Below are positions 35,058 to 42,545 of a DNA stretch of 42,545 nucleotides, in pieces. The position numbers and the translations under genes are program-made. Each line of letters begins with the position of its first letter. Position 1 is the stretch's first letter. The notes beneath the pieces are model-generated. The model was not told the DNA's origin and ran no database searches. It was given only the letters and a program-made list of their open reading frames with translations. Location: positions 1-42,545 of the forward strand of contig JAEYXH010000007.1 in the NCBI GenBank assembly GCA_023428545.1, given 5' to 3'. The stretch comes from Bacteroidota bacterium. Lineage in GTDB: Bacteria > Bacteroidota > Bacteroidia > Bacteroidales > Prolixibacteraceae.

Positions 35058-35747
35058 CTATTCAGTGATAGTCGTTTCGATGATAGGAAAATAGCCACTT
35101 TTATCCTCCTGATTCAAAATTGCTTGATAGAGAGTTGCAAAGGAGGCGTGTATTAACATCAATGAAAAAAATACACCAACAAATAGAAGGATTAAGCCAG
35201 CAATGAAAATTAAGAATGAAATAATGGCGAGTCCGAAAATGGTCCATCCTTGGCCACGGGTCATTTTCCAGCTTTCCTCAATTGCCCGGATCGGTTCAAG
35301 GCCTTTGTCCATCACAAGGTATGAAACAAAAACAAGCCGGCAGAGAATAATGATTCCCGGTATGATAAGAAGAATGAATCCCATGATAACCAATGCAACG
35401 GTGATCAGGTTAGCCAGTACTATGTTCAGATATTTCGTCCTGAAACCATCAAATAGATCAACAATTTCAACTTTTTCACCCCTTATTGCATTAAGAAACA
35501 GATAATCTCCCCCATAATCAATCACGGGCCAGAATAAGAATCCATAGGCCATAAAGATTGGCAAGATGGCCAGGTGCCAAAACTGGAAGGTGTCTTCCTT
35601 ATAGGTAAAACTTACCGGTCCATGTAAAATGGCAAGAATGATTGTTACTGCCAGTAATGGCAAAAATTGTTCTCCAATTTTTTTCCACCCGAATGACAAT
35701 GCGTCCTCGATTGATGGAGTTAGTGAAAAGTAGTTTCCTGTTGTCAT
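35058..35747 (-). CDS. Multi-pass membrane protein (glycerophosphodiester phosphodiesterase membrane-domain-like)
   Basis: A 229-residue integral membrane protein of unknown function with about five to six hydrophobic helices, for example LANLITVALVIMGFILLIIP (about 115-134) and IFGLAIISFLIFIAGLILLF. The amphipathic ends and the segment DKGLEPIRAIEESWKMTRGQ are characteristic of DUF975 / GPDPase-membrane-domain-like proteins, where this EAxxxSW..T motif recurs. No catalytic residues are visible. It is divergent from the LuxR-type regulator and likely shares its operator region, so it may be that regulator's target. Confidence 0.75.
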   Translation of the reverse strand: MTTGNYFSLTPSIEDALSFGWKKIGEQFLPLLAVTIILAILHGPVSFTYKEDTFQFWHLAILPIFMAYGFLFWPVIDYGGDYLFLNAIRGEKVEIVDLFDGFRTKYLNIVLANLITVALVIMGFILLIIPGIIILCRLVFVSYLVMDKGLEPIRAIEESWKMTRGQGWTIFGLAIISFLIFIAGLILLFVGVFFSLMLIHASFATLYQAILNQEDKSGYFPIIETTITE

Positions 35748-35796
35748 GTTGTTTGTTTAAAAGATTTCACATCAAAAGTAGCCTGACAGGTATGCA

Positions 35797-35844
35797 ATTC
35801 CTAACTACTTTGGTAGGAATCTATCATATTCCTACTTAAGTAGT
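35797..35844. promoter_or_regulatory. Nested operator-like repeats between membrane protein and LuxR-type gene
   Basis: ATTCCTA occurs at 35797-35803 and 35828-35834 (31-bp period) with its inverse TAGGAAT at 35814-35820. ACTACTT at 35804-35810 has its inverse AAGTAGT at 35838-35844. CTACTTAAGTAG (35832-35843) is a perfect 12-bp palindrome. It sits 51 bp upstream of the regulator start. A -7-like AATATTTG lies just downstream. Confidence 0.6.
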
Positions 35845-35894
35845 CAGTAATATTTGCACCGGTCGTTGTACCTTTATACGATAAATCAACTCTG

Positions 35895-36836
35895 ATGATT
35901 AGTTTGCAACTAGCCATATATAGCCTTCTCTTCATTATAACGTCAGGGATGGTATCCATTGGAATCATCCTAAGTTATCAGTTACTCGGGAAAGGGTTTC
36001 GTCCTGAATTCCAGTGGCTGTTTTACCAGCAATTACTTTATGATGCCTTTCTGATTTTCGGCATTTGGGGATATTTCGCACTAATTCATCTTTTGGGAGA
36101 TATCAGAATTGATTCGGAACTGAAGAATCGGATCCTTATTTTTCAGCCCTATATCGGATTGCCGTTTTTAATGGTTTCCTGGCTTATGCTGGTTCGATTT
36201 ATTGCATCACTATCCTCTTTTTCAGTTCCTCGCTGGCTGTCCATTACATGGCTTACGGGTTGTATGCTTCTTTTGCCGGTGGGTGTATTCTTTATCCGTG
36301 AATTTTCCGACATCGGTAATTTCCACATTCAGTTTTTCAGTCTTCTTTCAGTGATCAATAGCATAATCATTTGTGTATTATATATTTGGTTGATTAAGGA
36401 CGAGAAGCTGGAAGCAATCAGAAATTGGAAGCGTTATGGCTTCCTGCATGGTTTTCCGGTTGTGACCCTGATTTCATCAGCGATGATACTTTTTTGGGCT
36501 GGCAAATATCCCGGCATTCATCCGTTTGTAATTCTCACTTTGTTTTTATCTGGATTATTGCCGGTACTTCATTTTCATGGCCTCAGGCGAAGGGCATCTC
36601 TGGACGAAGAATCTCTTGAAACAGGATTTGATGCTTTCTGCAAAAAATACGAAATCACGAGGAGAGAAGCTGAAATTATCATTGAAATCTGCAAGGGAAA
36701 ATCTAATCGCCAGATCTCTGAAGAACTGTTTATAACTTTACAGACCGTGAAAGACCACATATACAGGATTTATACCAAGACGGGCGTAAACAACAGGGTA
36801 CAGCTTACCAACATGGCATCAATCGGAAAAAGCTGA
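35895..36836 (+). CDS. Membrane-anchored LuxR-type HTH transcriptional regulator
   Basis: A 313-residue protein. The first about 230 residues form seven hydrophobic helices (for example LAIYSLLFIITSGMVSIGII and LPFLMVSWLMLVRFIASL). The last about 65 residues are a LuxR/GerE helix-turn-helix: ITRREAEIIIEICKGKSNRQ, then the recognition region LFITLQTVKDHIYRIYTKTG and NRVQLTN. There is no phospho-receiver domain, so this is a one-component membrane regulator sensing something in or outside the membrane. The repeat array just upstream suggests autoregulation together with control of the divergent membrane protein. The ATG at 35895 immediately begins the first helix. Confidence 0.88.
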   Translation: MISLQLAIYSLLFIITSGMVSIGIILSYQLLGKGFRPEFQWLFYQQLLYDAFLIFGIWGYFALIHLLGDIRIDSELKNRILIFQPYIGLPFLMVSWLMLVRFIASLSSFSVPRWLSITWLTGCMLLLPVGVFFIREFSDIGNFHIQFFSLLSVINSIIICVLYIWLIKDEKLEAIRNWKRYGFLHGFPVVTLISSAMILFWAGKYPGIHPFVILTLFLSGLLPVLHFHGLRRRASLDEESLETGFDAFCKKYEITRREAEIIIEICKGKSNRQISEELFITLQTVKDHIYRIYTKTGVNNRVQLTNMASIGKS

Positions 36837-36948
36837 AGTGAAAAGCAAGAAATCAATCAGGAAAATGTGAATGAAATTCTTTTTGTCTTTTGTATTGTTC
36901 TTTCCGTTTCAGAGTTTAATTTCAGAGCCTCCATTTGAATGACTATCA

Positions 36949-37308
36949 ATGAGAAAAACAATAGTTGCCACATTCATTTTTGTTTTAATCAGTCTATCAG
37001 CTGCTCCCCAATATTTTGCAACGGGGGAGGATCCGGCCTCAATAAGGTGGCGACAGATAAACACCGTGAACTTCCAGCTAATATATCCCGCCGACTTTGA
37101 AGCGAAAGCACAGGTTCTGGCAGTTATTTCGAAATTGTATATGAAAATGGCACCCGGACTTTGGATCACAAACCCAGAAAAATTTCGGTCTTGTTTCATA
37201 CCCATACAGTCAGGTCAAACGGATTGGTTGGTTGGGCACCACGAAGAATGGAACTCTTCACGCCACCACATCAGGAGATTTATGCCCAGGACTGGCTTCA
37301 GCAATTAG
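36949..37308 (+). pseudogene. 5' fragment of frameshifted surface peptidase-like gene
   Basis: Encodes the signal peptide and start of the mature protein (RKTIVATFIFVLISLSAAPQ, then IRWRQINTVNFQLIYPADFE). Up to about 37127 the reading fits the family; after that it runs out of frame and ends at 37308. The sequence that should follow is in the +2 frame. Adding one T in the run near 37127-37129 would join ...LAVI to FEIVYENGTRTLDHKPRKIS in a single reading frame, giving a 964-residue product. Confidence 0.8.
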
Positions 37309-39842
37309 CTATACACGAATTCAGGCATGTTATACAGGTCGACAAAATCCACCAACAACTGCCTTCACTTCTGAAGATCGTATTTGGAGAACAAGTAAGT
37401 GCATTTGTAACCGGGGCTTATCTTCCTTTCTGGCTTATCGAAGGAGACGCCGTCATGGCAGAGACTGCCTTTAGCAACCATGGTCGGGGACGGCTACCTT
37501 CGTTTTTGATGGAGCATAAAGCTCAGGTTGTTGAAAAAGGAGTCTTCAGTTTCGATAAAGCATTTAATGGATCGTACAGGCATTTCGTCCCTGACCATTA
37601 TAAGCTTGGATATTACCTGGCAGGAGAGATCAGGTCAAAGTACGGCGCTGATCTCTGGAATAATGTAATAGACAGGGTATCCCATAAACCCTTAAGCATA
37701 AATCCGGTCAACCATGTGCTTCGTCAGCGAACCGGGATGAATCAGGCCGAACTTTACCGGGCTATTTTCGATAGCTTGCGAATCGTATGGGAGTCAGCTG
37801 ACATTCGCTATGATGATAGCATCTATAAAAAGATTTCGGCACCATCTTCAAAATATGCCAATTACCAATATAACCATATTCTTCCCGATGGAAGTATTGT
37901 GGCCTTGAAGACAACACTTGAAAGGATTAGTCATTTTGTTCAAATTGATGAATCAGGTTCTGAAAGACGGATATTGACTCCAGGCCAGATTTTTAACGAG
38001 TCAGTCGGGTACCGCGAAAATATGATTGCCTGGTCTGAATATCTGCCAGATACCCGATGGACCCACAGCGGAAAAACCCTGATACGCATTTATGATATTG
38101 AGACCAGGCAGCATTGGAACTTTTACCCCGAATATACCAGCTTCGCCCCGGCCATCTCTCCTGACAAACATAATGTAGCCGTCGTGGAGGTGAATATTAG
38201 AAATGATTTTTACATCTCTGTATATAACATCACCACAGGAGAATTGATCCACCGATACCAATCTCCATCTAATCATTATTTCTTTAGTCCGGTATGGATT
38301 GGAAATCATGAGCTGGTTTCAATTATTTTGGGTGATGAAGGGAAAATGTTGGCCCGAATAAATTTGATAGGCGAGACTATGGAAATTATTCCCCGACAAG
38401 GTCAGGGTGATATCAAGCAGTTAAGGGTCGATTCCGGTTGGTTATATTATATTTCCGGACACTCAGGCAAAGATGAATTATACAGGTCATCATTTGATGG
38501 CAATTCAGTTGTGAAACTCGGGGAAGCCCGATTTGGGTTTGCTTATCCTGCAATTGATCCAAAAAGTCGCAAGCTGGTGGTTAGTGATTATACATCTGAT
38601 GGTTACAGACTTATCAGTATCAATCCATACGAAGTTACCAAAACGCCCTTATCCCAAGTTGTCCCTGCAAATTATAGTCTGGCCGAAGAGTTGGCACTTC
38701 AGGAAGACAAAAAGTTAGACTTTGTCCTGTCCGATACTACCTATTATAACTCCTTGCCTTATCGTAAATGGCAGAATCTTTTGAATTTTCATAGCTGGGG
38801 GCCATTTGTGGCAAATGCAAATACATACGAAATCACTCCAGGATTTAGTTTTCTGTCCCAAAATAAATTAGGAACATCTACGGCATCAATCGGTTACGAT
38901 TGGAACTCTAATGAAAAGCAAGGGGAGTATTTTGTTTCATGGGAGTACAGGGGATGGTATCCTATCATCAGTTTCGATGCCCGCACTGGCAACAGGTCGG
39001 GGAAATATTATGAAATCACAAACTATGAAAATTCACAAGGGGAGATTGTCCGCAGAGACACTGTTTTAAAAAGTTTTACATATACCAGGAACCAGTTTTC
39101 CGGATCGACACATATTCCTTTTAACTTAACGAGGGGAGCCTGGTTCCGGCTCCTGCAGCCTGAATTTCGATATGGGTTAATTTCATACGGTCATCATGCC
39201 TCGACTCCTGAAAATTTTATTTCGGGGAATCTGCACACTCTTTCATACAGGCTGTATTACCATCAGATCATGCGTAGGGCACCAGGTGACCTGCTGGCGG
39301 ATTTTGGCTGGATACTTGATGCAGGATATAATCATTCTCCTTATGGAAAGAGGGATGCTGGATCAGTGGGTGCCATGCAGCTAAGGACCTATTTGCCTGG
39401 GCTTAAAAATAATCATGGAGCAAGCCTATATGGGGGCATACAAGTCAGGGAAAATGGTCATTCCCAAGGTTTTTCCGATATTCTGAGGATGCCTCGGGGT
39501 ATTCACCCGATTCAGCATAAAGAAATGTCAATGATATCGGCCGATTATAGGTTGCCGCTATTTTATCCTGAAATCAATCTGGGACGATTAGTTTATATTC
39601 GAAGGGTAAAAGCTATGTTATGGGGCGATTATGCTTTCCTGAAAGGCAATTATTATCAAAATGGCAATATTGCAGGTACCTTTGGAAAAGAATTTTATTC
39701 AGTAGGCTTAGACCTTGCAGCTGATTTGAATTATTTGAGACTTTATGCACCTGCCTCAACAGGTTTACGGACTATATTCTTGCCACAAAGCCAAAAGTGG
39801 GCTTTTGAATTGCTATTTTCGATCGACTTTACTTCCTTCTGA
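37161..39842 (+). CDS. Gluzincin-like (HExxH) surface protein with beta-propeller and C-terminal barrel; main part of frameshifted gene
   Basis: The open frame shown begins at a TTG (37161), but meaningful family sequence in this frame starts near 37128, so it is the downstream piece of the gene at 36949. The peptidase-like part has HEFRH (52-56 from the TTG) and a third-ligand candidate Glu94 in WLIEGDAV, a gluzincin arrangement. About 230-480 shows repeated propeller-like blades (ISPDKHNVAVVEV, IDPKSRKLVVSDY). From about 540 the alternating aromatic strands and the terminal Phe (IDFTSF) suggest an outer-membrane beta-barrel. The 3' end overlaps the metallophosphoesterase gene by 14 nt. Whether it is still expressed as one protein depends on whether the frameshift is real. 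Confidence 0.82.
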   Translation: MDHKPRKISVLFHTHTVRSNGLVGWAPRRMELFTPPHQEIYAQDWLQQLAIHEFRHVIQVDKIHQQLPSLLKIVFGEQVSAFVTGAYLPFWLIEGDAVMAETAFSNHGRGRLPSFLMEHKAQVVEKGVFSFDKAFNGSYRHFVPDHYKLGYYLAGEIRSKYGADLWNNVIDRVSHKPLSINPVNHVLRQRTGMNQAELYRAIFDSLRIVWESADIRYDDSIYKKISAPSSKYANYQYNHILPDGSIVALKTTLERISHFVQIDESGSERRILTPGQIFNESVGYRENMIAWSEYLPDTRWTHSGKTLIRIYDIETRQHWNFYPEYTSFAPAISPDKHNVAVVEVNIRNDFYISVYNITTGELIHRYQSPSNHYFFSPVWIGNHELVSIILGDEGKMLARINLIGETMEIIPRQGQGDIKQLRVDSGWLYYISGHSGKDELYRSSFDGNSVVKLGEARFGFAYPAIDPKSRKLVVSDYTSDGYRLISINPYEVTKTPLSQVVPANYSLAEELALQEDKKLDFVLSDTTYYNSLPYRKWQNLLNFHSWGPFVANANTYEITPGFSFLSQNKLGTSTASIGYDWNSNEKQGEYFVSWEYRGWYPIISFDARTGNRSGKYYEITNYENSQGEIVRRDTVLKSFTYTRNQFSGSTHIPFNLTRGAWFRLLQPEFRYGLISYGHHASTPENFISGNLHTLSYRLYYHQIMRRAPGDLLADFGWILDAGYNHSPYGKRDAGSVGAMQLRTYLPGLKNNHGASLYGGIQVRENGHSQGFSDILRMPRGIHPIQHKEMSMISADYRLPLFYPEINLGRLVYIRRVKAMLWGDYAFLKGNYYQNGNIAGTFGKEFYSVGLDLAADLNYLRLYAPASTGLRTIFLPQSQKWAFELLFSIDFTSF

Positions 39843-41022
39843 GAGTAATAAAAGTAATTTCAGGGGGCATATCCAGCCTGAATGGCAATCCGATTGTACC
39901 AATCCCTTTATTGACATACAAATAGTTATTATCATCCTGATATAAACCACCCCATGTTTTACGTGAGAAACTGATCAGGCTAAAGTCAAAGCCAGCCATC
40001 TTGATACCCCATTGAGCGCCATGGCTGTGCCCTGACAAGGTTAGTGGGTATCCTGGCATAGATCTAACCATCGTATCCCAATGGGCTGGGTCGTGGGTTA
40101 ACAGGATACGAAAATCGTTTGGTTGAATTCCTGTTACAGCTTTTTCGAGGTCAGCATATTGTTGAAAGGGAGGGTGTCCCCAGTTTTCAACTCCCACTAT
40201 AAAAATAGAATCTTGCTTAATTTTTATTTTCCTCGATTCATTACGAAGAAGATCGAATCCATAATTACCGAATCCTTCAATAATCCCTTGAAAATTGTCG
40301 AGTCTGCGATCCTGGTCGGGCCATCGGTAATAATCTCCATAATCATGGTTGCCTAAAATGGCAAATTTCCCGTATGATGAAGAAAATCTCATGAAATAAT
40401 CATGCAAATTGTGGGTTTCTTCGTCGAAATTATTGACCAGATCCCCAGTAAAAAGGAATATATGGGGATTAAAATGATTGTTTTCTTCAATCGCGTCCGC
40501 AAGTATACCAGTATAATTAAAATTACCCAGATGAAAATCGGATAATTGAGTAATTCGAAATCCATCAAATTCATCAGGTAAATTTTCATATTGGATTTCA
40601 ATATGATTCTTATCCAGGATTCGGGGGCCCAGGGTAAAACCCCAAAGCATTGCCAAGGCTACGCCTAAACTCAGCATCGATCCTGCAAATGCAATATGGT
40701 ACCTGAATCTGACTTTATAGAATGGTAGTGTAACTAAACCAGCCAGAGCAACTGGAATCTTTGAAAACAAAACAAGTATTAGCAATGAGTTGAAAATAAA
40801 GTATAGCGAATAATTGGTGGCGCTGTGTGCCCTGAAAGGATATATAAAGAGGATGGTAAATCCTAAAATTATAATCAGGGAAACCAGAAAATAGGCAAGG
40901 GATAGATTCCTTAATCCGCGGTAATGCCTGAATACCACACGAAGATTAATCCATCCAAGGAAAGTAATCAGGATATAGAATGCCAGAAAAAATATGCCGG
41001 TTATCAATGAGATATTTCGCAT
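39829..41022 (-). CDS. Membrane-anchored metallophosphoesterase
   Basis: A 397-residue protein. The first about 145 residues hold four to five hydrophobic helices. The cytoplasmic or periplasmic catalytic domain follows, with the full calcineurin-like set: DFHLG (Asp/His), GDLVNN, GNHDYG, LTHDP and GHSHGAQWG. This architecture matches YkuE/YaeI-type phosphodiesterases that act on lipid-linked or UDP-diacylglucosamine-like substrates, though the exact substrate is open. The start is the ATG at 41022. A minus-strand -7 element is 18 nt upstream, and two further -7 matches that are also palindromic sites lie at 41093-41140. It converges on and overlaps the propeller/barrel gene. Confidence 0.92.
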   Translation of the reverse strand: MRNISLITGIFFLAFYILITFLGWINLRVVFRHYRGLRNLSLAYFLVSLIIILGFTILFIYPFRAHSATNYSLYFIFNSLLILVLFSKIPVALAGLVTLPFYKVRFRYHIAFAGSMLSLGVALAMLWGFTLGPRILDKNHIEIQYENLPDEFDGFRITQLSDFHLGNFNYTGILADAIEENNHFNPHIFLFTGDLVNNFDEETHNLHDYFMRFSSSYGKFAILGNHDYGDYYRWPDQDRRLDNFQGIIEGFGNYGFDLLRNESRKIKIKQDSIFIVGVENWGHPPFQQYADLEKAVTGIQPNDFRILLTHDPAHWDTMVRSMPGYPLTLSGHSHGAQWGIKMAGFDFSLISFSRKTWGGLYQDDNNYLYVNKGIGTIGLPFRLDMPPEITFITLRRK

Positions 41023-41039
41023 CGTAAAAATATTTATTA

Positions 41040-41047
41040 CAAATATA
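41040..41047 (-). promoter_or_regulatory. Putative -7 element of the metallophosphoesterase gene
   Basis: Reads TATATTTG on the minus strand, 18 nt before the ATG, giving a leader of about 11 nt. A TTG-like box is present but at a spacing of 25 nt, longer than normal. Confidence 0.4.
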
Positions 41048-41092
41048 GCATTGGTTGGACCATTTTGTATTCCAAAGGTAAAAGGGTAGATG

Positions 41093-41106
41093 ATTACAAA
41101 TGTAAT
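41093..41106. promoter_or_regulatory. ATTACA-AA-TGTAAT dyad (site 1)
   Basis: Perfect 6-bp arms with a 2-bp centre. It includes a minus-strand TAnnTTTG match (41097-41104). It is the best copy of a motif also seen at 41127-41140, 41514-41527 and 41556-41569. Confidence 0.5.
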
Positions 41107-41126
41107 TCATGGTTTATTAAAGACAA

Positions 41127-41140
41127 TATACAAATGTAAC
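41127..41140. promoter_or_regulatory. TATACA-AA-TGTAAC dyad (site 2)
   Basis: An imperfect copy of site 1 in the same orientation, 34 bp away. It also contains a minus-strand TAnnTTTG match. Confidence 0.4.
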
Positions 41141-41513
41141 TACCTGTTTTGCGCAATATAAAATCCATTCTATTGCGATTTGTAACTTTTAATGAAATAA
41201 TTTGCATAGGCAGGTTATATTTGTAATCAGCTTAAATAGCAAGTTAAATAAATTTATAAAGTACATAAAATCAATACTATATGATATTTTATATAATTAA
41301 ATAATTCATTTAAACTTGAGATAAGATGAAAAGACGATAACAAAACGCCAAATAAATAGTTATAATCATTTCAATATCAGTATATTACGGTCATTAACTA
41401 ATCTGTAAATTTAATTGACTGTATATTTGTTAAAGTATTGATATATAGAGATATAATATACTATTTAAATGATGTTACCAAAATCAGTAATTATCTAAAA
41501 TTATTATAAATTA

Positions 41514-41527
41514 ATTACATTTGTATA
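41514..41527. promoter_or_regulatory. ATTACA-TT-TGTATA dyad (site 3) with plus-strand -7 element
   Basis: Contains TACATTTG (41516-41523), the likely -7 of the XRE gene, with a leader of about 40 nt. Overlap of operator and promoter suggests repression by steric blocking. Confidence 0.45.
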
Positions 41528-41555
41528 TGCGGGTATTGCAGATATAAAAATTACA

Positions 41556-41569
41556 ATTACATTTGTATC
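41556..41569. promoter_or_regulatory. ATTACA-TT-TGTATC dyad (site 4) just before the XRE start codon
   Basis: Ends 2 nt before the ATG at 41572. Its TACATTTG is too close to the ATG for normal promoter use, so an operator role is more likely. It is 42 bp from site 3, about four helical turns. Confidence 0.45.
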
Positions 41570-41571
41570 GT

Positions 41572-41961
41572 ATGAAAGAACGAATAAAACAGTTTATGGA
41601 TTACAAAGCATTGAATGCCGCTGACCTCGCCGATACAATAGGAGTTCAGCGTTCCAATGTCTCTCACGTGGTAAACGGGAGAAACAATCCGAGTTCTTCA
41701 TTTATTGAAAAGTTGCTGCTTACCTTTCCTGAGTTGAATGCACGATGGCTGATAACCGGAGAGGGAGATATGGTTTCCCAATCAGATGAACCGGTGAAGG
41801 TTGAAAAAGTTGAAACCAAAAGGAATCCAGATCTATTTACTGCTCATGTTGAAGCTAAAGATTTAACCAGGTCAAAACCTTCTGAAACGTCAGATGGAAA
41901 AAACATTGAGCGGATAGTAATTTTATATGACGACAGCACTTTCAAGGATTATCGACCCTAA
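41572..41961 (+). CDS. XRE-family helix-turn-helix protein
   Basis: A 129-residue DNA-binding protein. The Cro/CI-type HTH spans about 1-65: KERIKQFMDYKALNAADLAD, then IGVQRSNVSHVVNGRNNPSS (recognition helix), then FIEKLLLTFPELNARWLITG and EGDM. The C-terminal half is polar and probably flexible (KVEKVETKRNPDLFTAH), ending ERIVILYDDSTFKDYRP. The ATG at 41572 is preferred to a TTG at 41563. The type is widespread in Bacteroidales as a small conserved regulator, with no peptidase domain, so it is not a phage CI/LexA-like repressor. Sites 3 and 4 flank its promoter, suggesting autoregulation. A good terminator follows. Confidence 0.9.
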   Translation: MKERIKQFMDYKALNAADLADTIGVQRSNVSHVVNGRNNPSSSFIEKLLLTFPELNARWLITGEGDMVSQSDEPVKVEKVETKRNPDLFTAHVEAKDLTRSKPSETSDGKNIERIVILYDDSTFKDYRP

Positions 41962-42012
41962 TTTTATTTTTTATAGTCCCTAACAATTATCTCTTTGCAC
42001 AAAACCAATCGA

Positions 42013-42047
42013 CGGAAGGTCCTGAATTCAGGGCCTTCCGCGTTTTT
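42013..42047 (+). terminator. Terminator of the XRE gene
   Basis: A 12-bp stem, CGGAAGG-T-CCTG / CAGG-G-CCTTCCG with one T-G wobble and an AATT loop, followed by CGTTTTT. It lies about 50 nt after the stop. Confidence 0.88.
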
Positions 42048-42126
42048 AGCCCCAGCTTGTTAAACTTTCCTGATGATGATTGCCTGAATGTGTATGTTGG
42101 TTATCTTTGTAGTTAAAAGCGTACGA

Positions 42127-42545
42127 ATGAAAAAAGTCGTTGATCAGTTTACAGTGGTCAGTAATATACCCTACAATTCAACTAACTACTGCATAACCCT
42201 GAAATCTCATTCGCCACTTGAGAAAATTGAAGCAGGTCAATTTACAAATGTAGAAATACCCGGCAACAAGGATGTTTTTCTGAGGAGGCCATTTTCGCTG
42301 TTTGAGGTTGATTACAAAAGTAACACGGTATCCATTCTTGTGAAGATTCTGGGAAAAGGATCCAAAACACTCACAGAAATAAGCCCGGGAGAAATTCTAA
42401 GCCTGATATATCCTCTTGGGAAGGGCTTCACTCTCCCTGATAAGCATGAAAAGATCCTCGCAGTAGGTGGAGGAAGTGGTGTCGCTCCAGTACTTCATTT
42501 AGCCAGGAATTCAGGACTTCCGGTCAACAGTGTACAGGTAATACT
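42127..42545 (+). CDS. pyrK: Dihydroorotate dehydrogenase electron transfer subunit PyrK, 3' partial
   Basis: The first 139 residues of an FAD/[2Fe-2S] flavoprotein that transfers electrons from dihydroorotate dehydrogenase PyrD to NAD+ in pyrimidine synthesis. The frame is open to the end of the window. The FAD-binding motif RRPFS is at 53-57 (VFLRRPFSLFEV). The SILVKILGKGSKTLTEI strand-helix follows. The nucleotide-binding loop GGGSGVAPVLHLA starts at 114. The [2Fe-2S] cysteines lie beyond the window, so the assignment rests on the N-terminal half; another FNR-type reductase subunit is a less likely alternative. The ATG at 42127 begins the family N-terminus. Confidence 0.88.
   Translation, partial: MKKVVDQFTVVSNIPYNSTNYCITLKSHSPLEKIEAGQFTNVEIPGNKDVFLRRPFSLFEVDYKSNTVSILVKILGKGSKTLTEISPGEILSLIYPLGKGFTLPDKHEKILAVGGGSGVAPVLHLARNSGLPVNSVQVI

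Larger units (their letters stand above)
41023..41571. other. 549-bp AT-rich divergent region with repeated promoter/operator-like sites
   Basis: Very AT-rich, with no coding potential. Minus-strand -7 matches: 41040-41047, 41097-41104, 41131-41138. Plus-strand matches: 41216-41223, 41422-41429, 41516-41523, 41558-41565. Several of these are embedded in ATTACA-WW-TGTAAT-like dyads listed separately. I see no other element. Confidence 0.6.

Noticed and set aside
37120..37140. Programmed -1 frameshifting
   Set aside because: No canonical X-XXY-YYZ slippery heptamer or strong downstream structure was seen; a single-base change in a T-run is the simpler explanation.
41572..41961. Prophage repressor
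   Set aside because: No peptidase domain, no integrase or other phage genes nearby, and the type is a common chromosomal regulator in Bacteroidales.

Overview
The window reads as chromosomal DNA of a Bacteroidota bacterium, probably Bacteroidales/Marinilabiliales-like (inference). It carries a type IX secretion sorting domain, a TonB-dependent receptor with a CarboxypepD_reg-like N-terminus, tandem DUF6340-type lipoproteins, an 1106-residue SecA, weak Shine-Dalgarno usage, and repeated TAnnTTTG -7 promoter elements. No rRNA, tRNA, CRISPR array, insertion sequence or prophage was recognised.

Layout. 2-1801: a CPA2-type cation:proton antiporter, cut by the window start. 1823-6318 (minus): a TonB-dependent receptor and a large T9SS-exported protein. 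6503-16202 (minus): a one-way sugar-acid cluster. In transcription order it is a LacI regulator, a mannonate/fructuronate-type SDR, a Tat-type Gfo/Idh/MocA oxidoreductase, a 2-keto-3-deoxygluconate kinase-like PfkB protein, a LarA-superfamily racemase/epimerase, a second Gfo/Idh/MocA enzyme, PdxB and Gnd. A divergent Tat/lipoprotein Gfo/Idh/MocA enzyme (16522-17853) faces it across a 319-bp control region. 18384-20935 (minus): a Crp/Fnr regulator and an ABC-F ATPase. 21186-24305: nth, a ZIP transporter, a 2[4Fe-4S] ferredoxin, a DAGK-like kinase and a small Cys-rich protein. 24540-28770: secA and lgt. 28863-33099 (minus): a translationally coupled VWA protein plus two DUF6340-like lipoproteins. 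33178-34965: an M28/PDZ peptidase. 35058-36836: a membrane protein and a divergent membrane-anchored LuxR-type regulator. 36949-39842: a frameshifted gluzincin/propeller/barrel surface protein. 39829-41022: a metallophosphoesterase. 41572-42545: an XRE regulator and the start of pyrK.

The most coherent system is the sugar-acid cluster. The LarA homologue keeps the residues expected to hold the nickel-pincer cofactor and sits between a KDG-kinase-like protein and sugar-acid dehydrogenases. A hydroxyacid (for example gluconate/mannonate) C2 epimerase feeding KDG or pentose-phosphate metabolism is the best inference. The LacI gene of this cluster has no ATG/GTG/TTG in frame at its expected N-terminus and an 18-bp palindrome upstream. 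Other points of interest are a one-base frameshift in a T-run of the surface protein, nested operator-like repeats before the LuxR-type gene, a family of ATTACA-WW-TGTAAT sites around the XRE gene, an orphan 16-bp perfect hairpin, and two candidate small RNAs.
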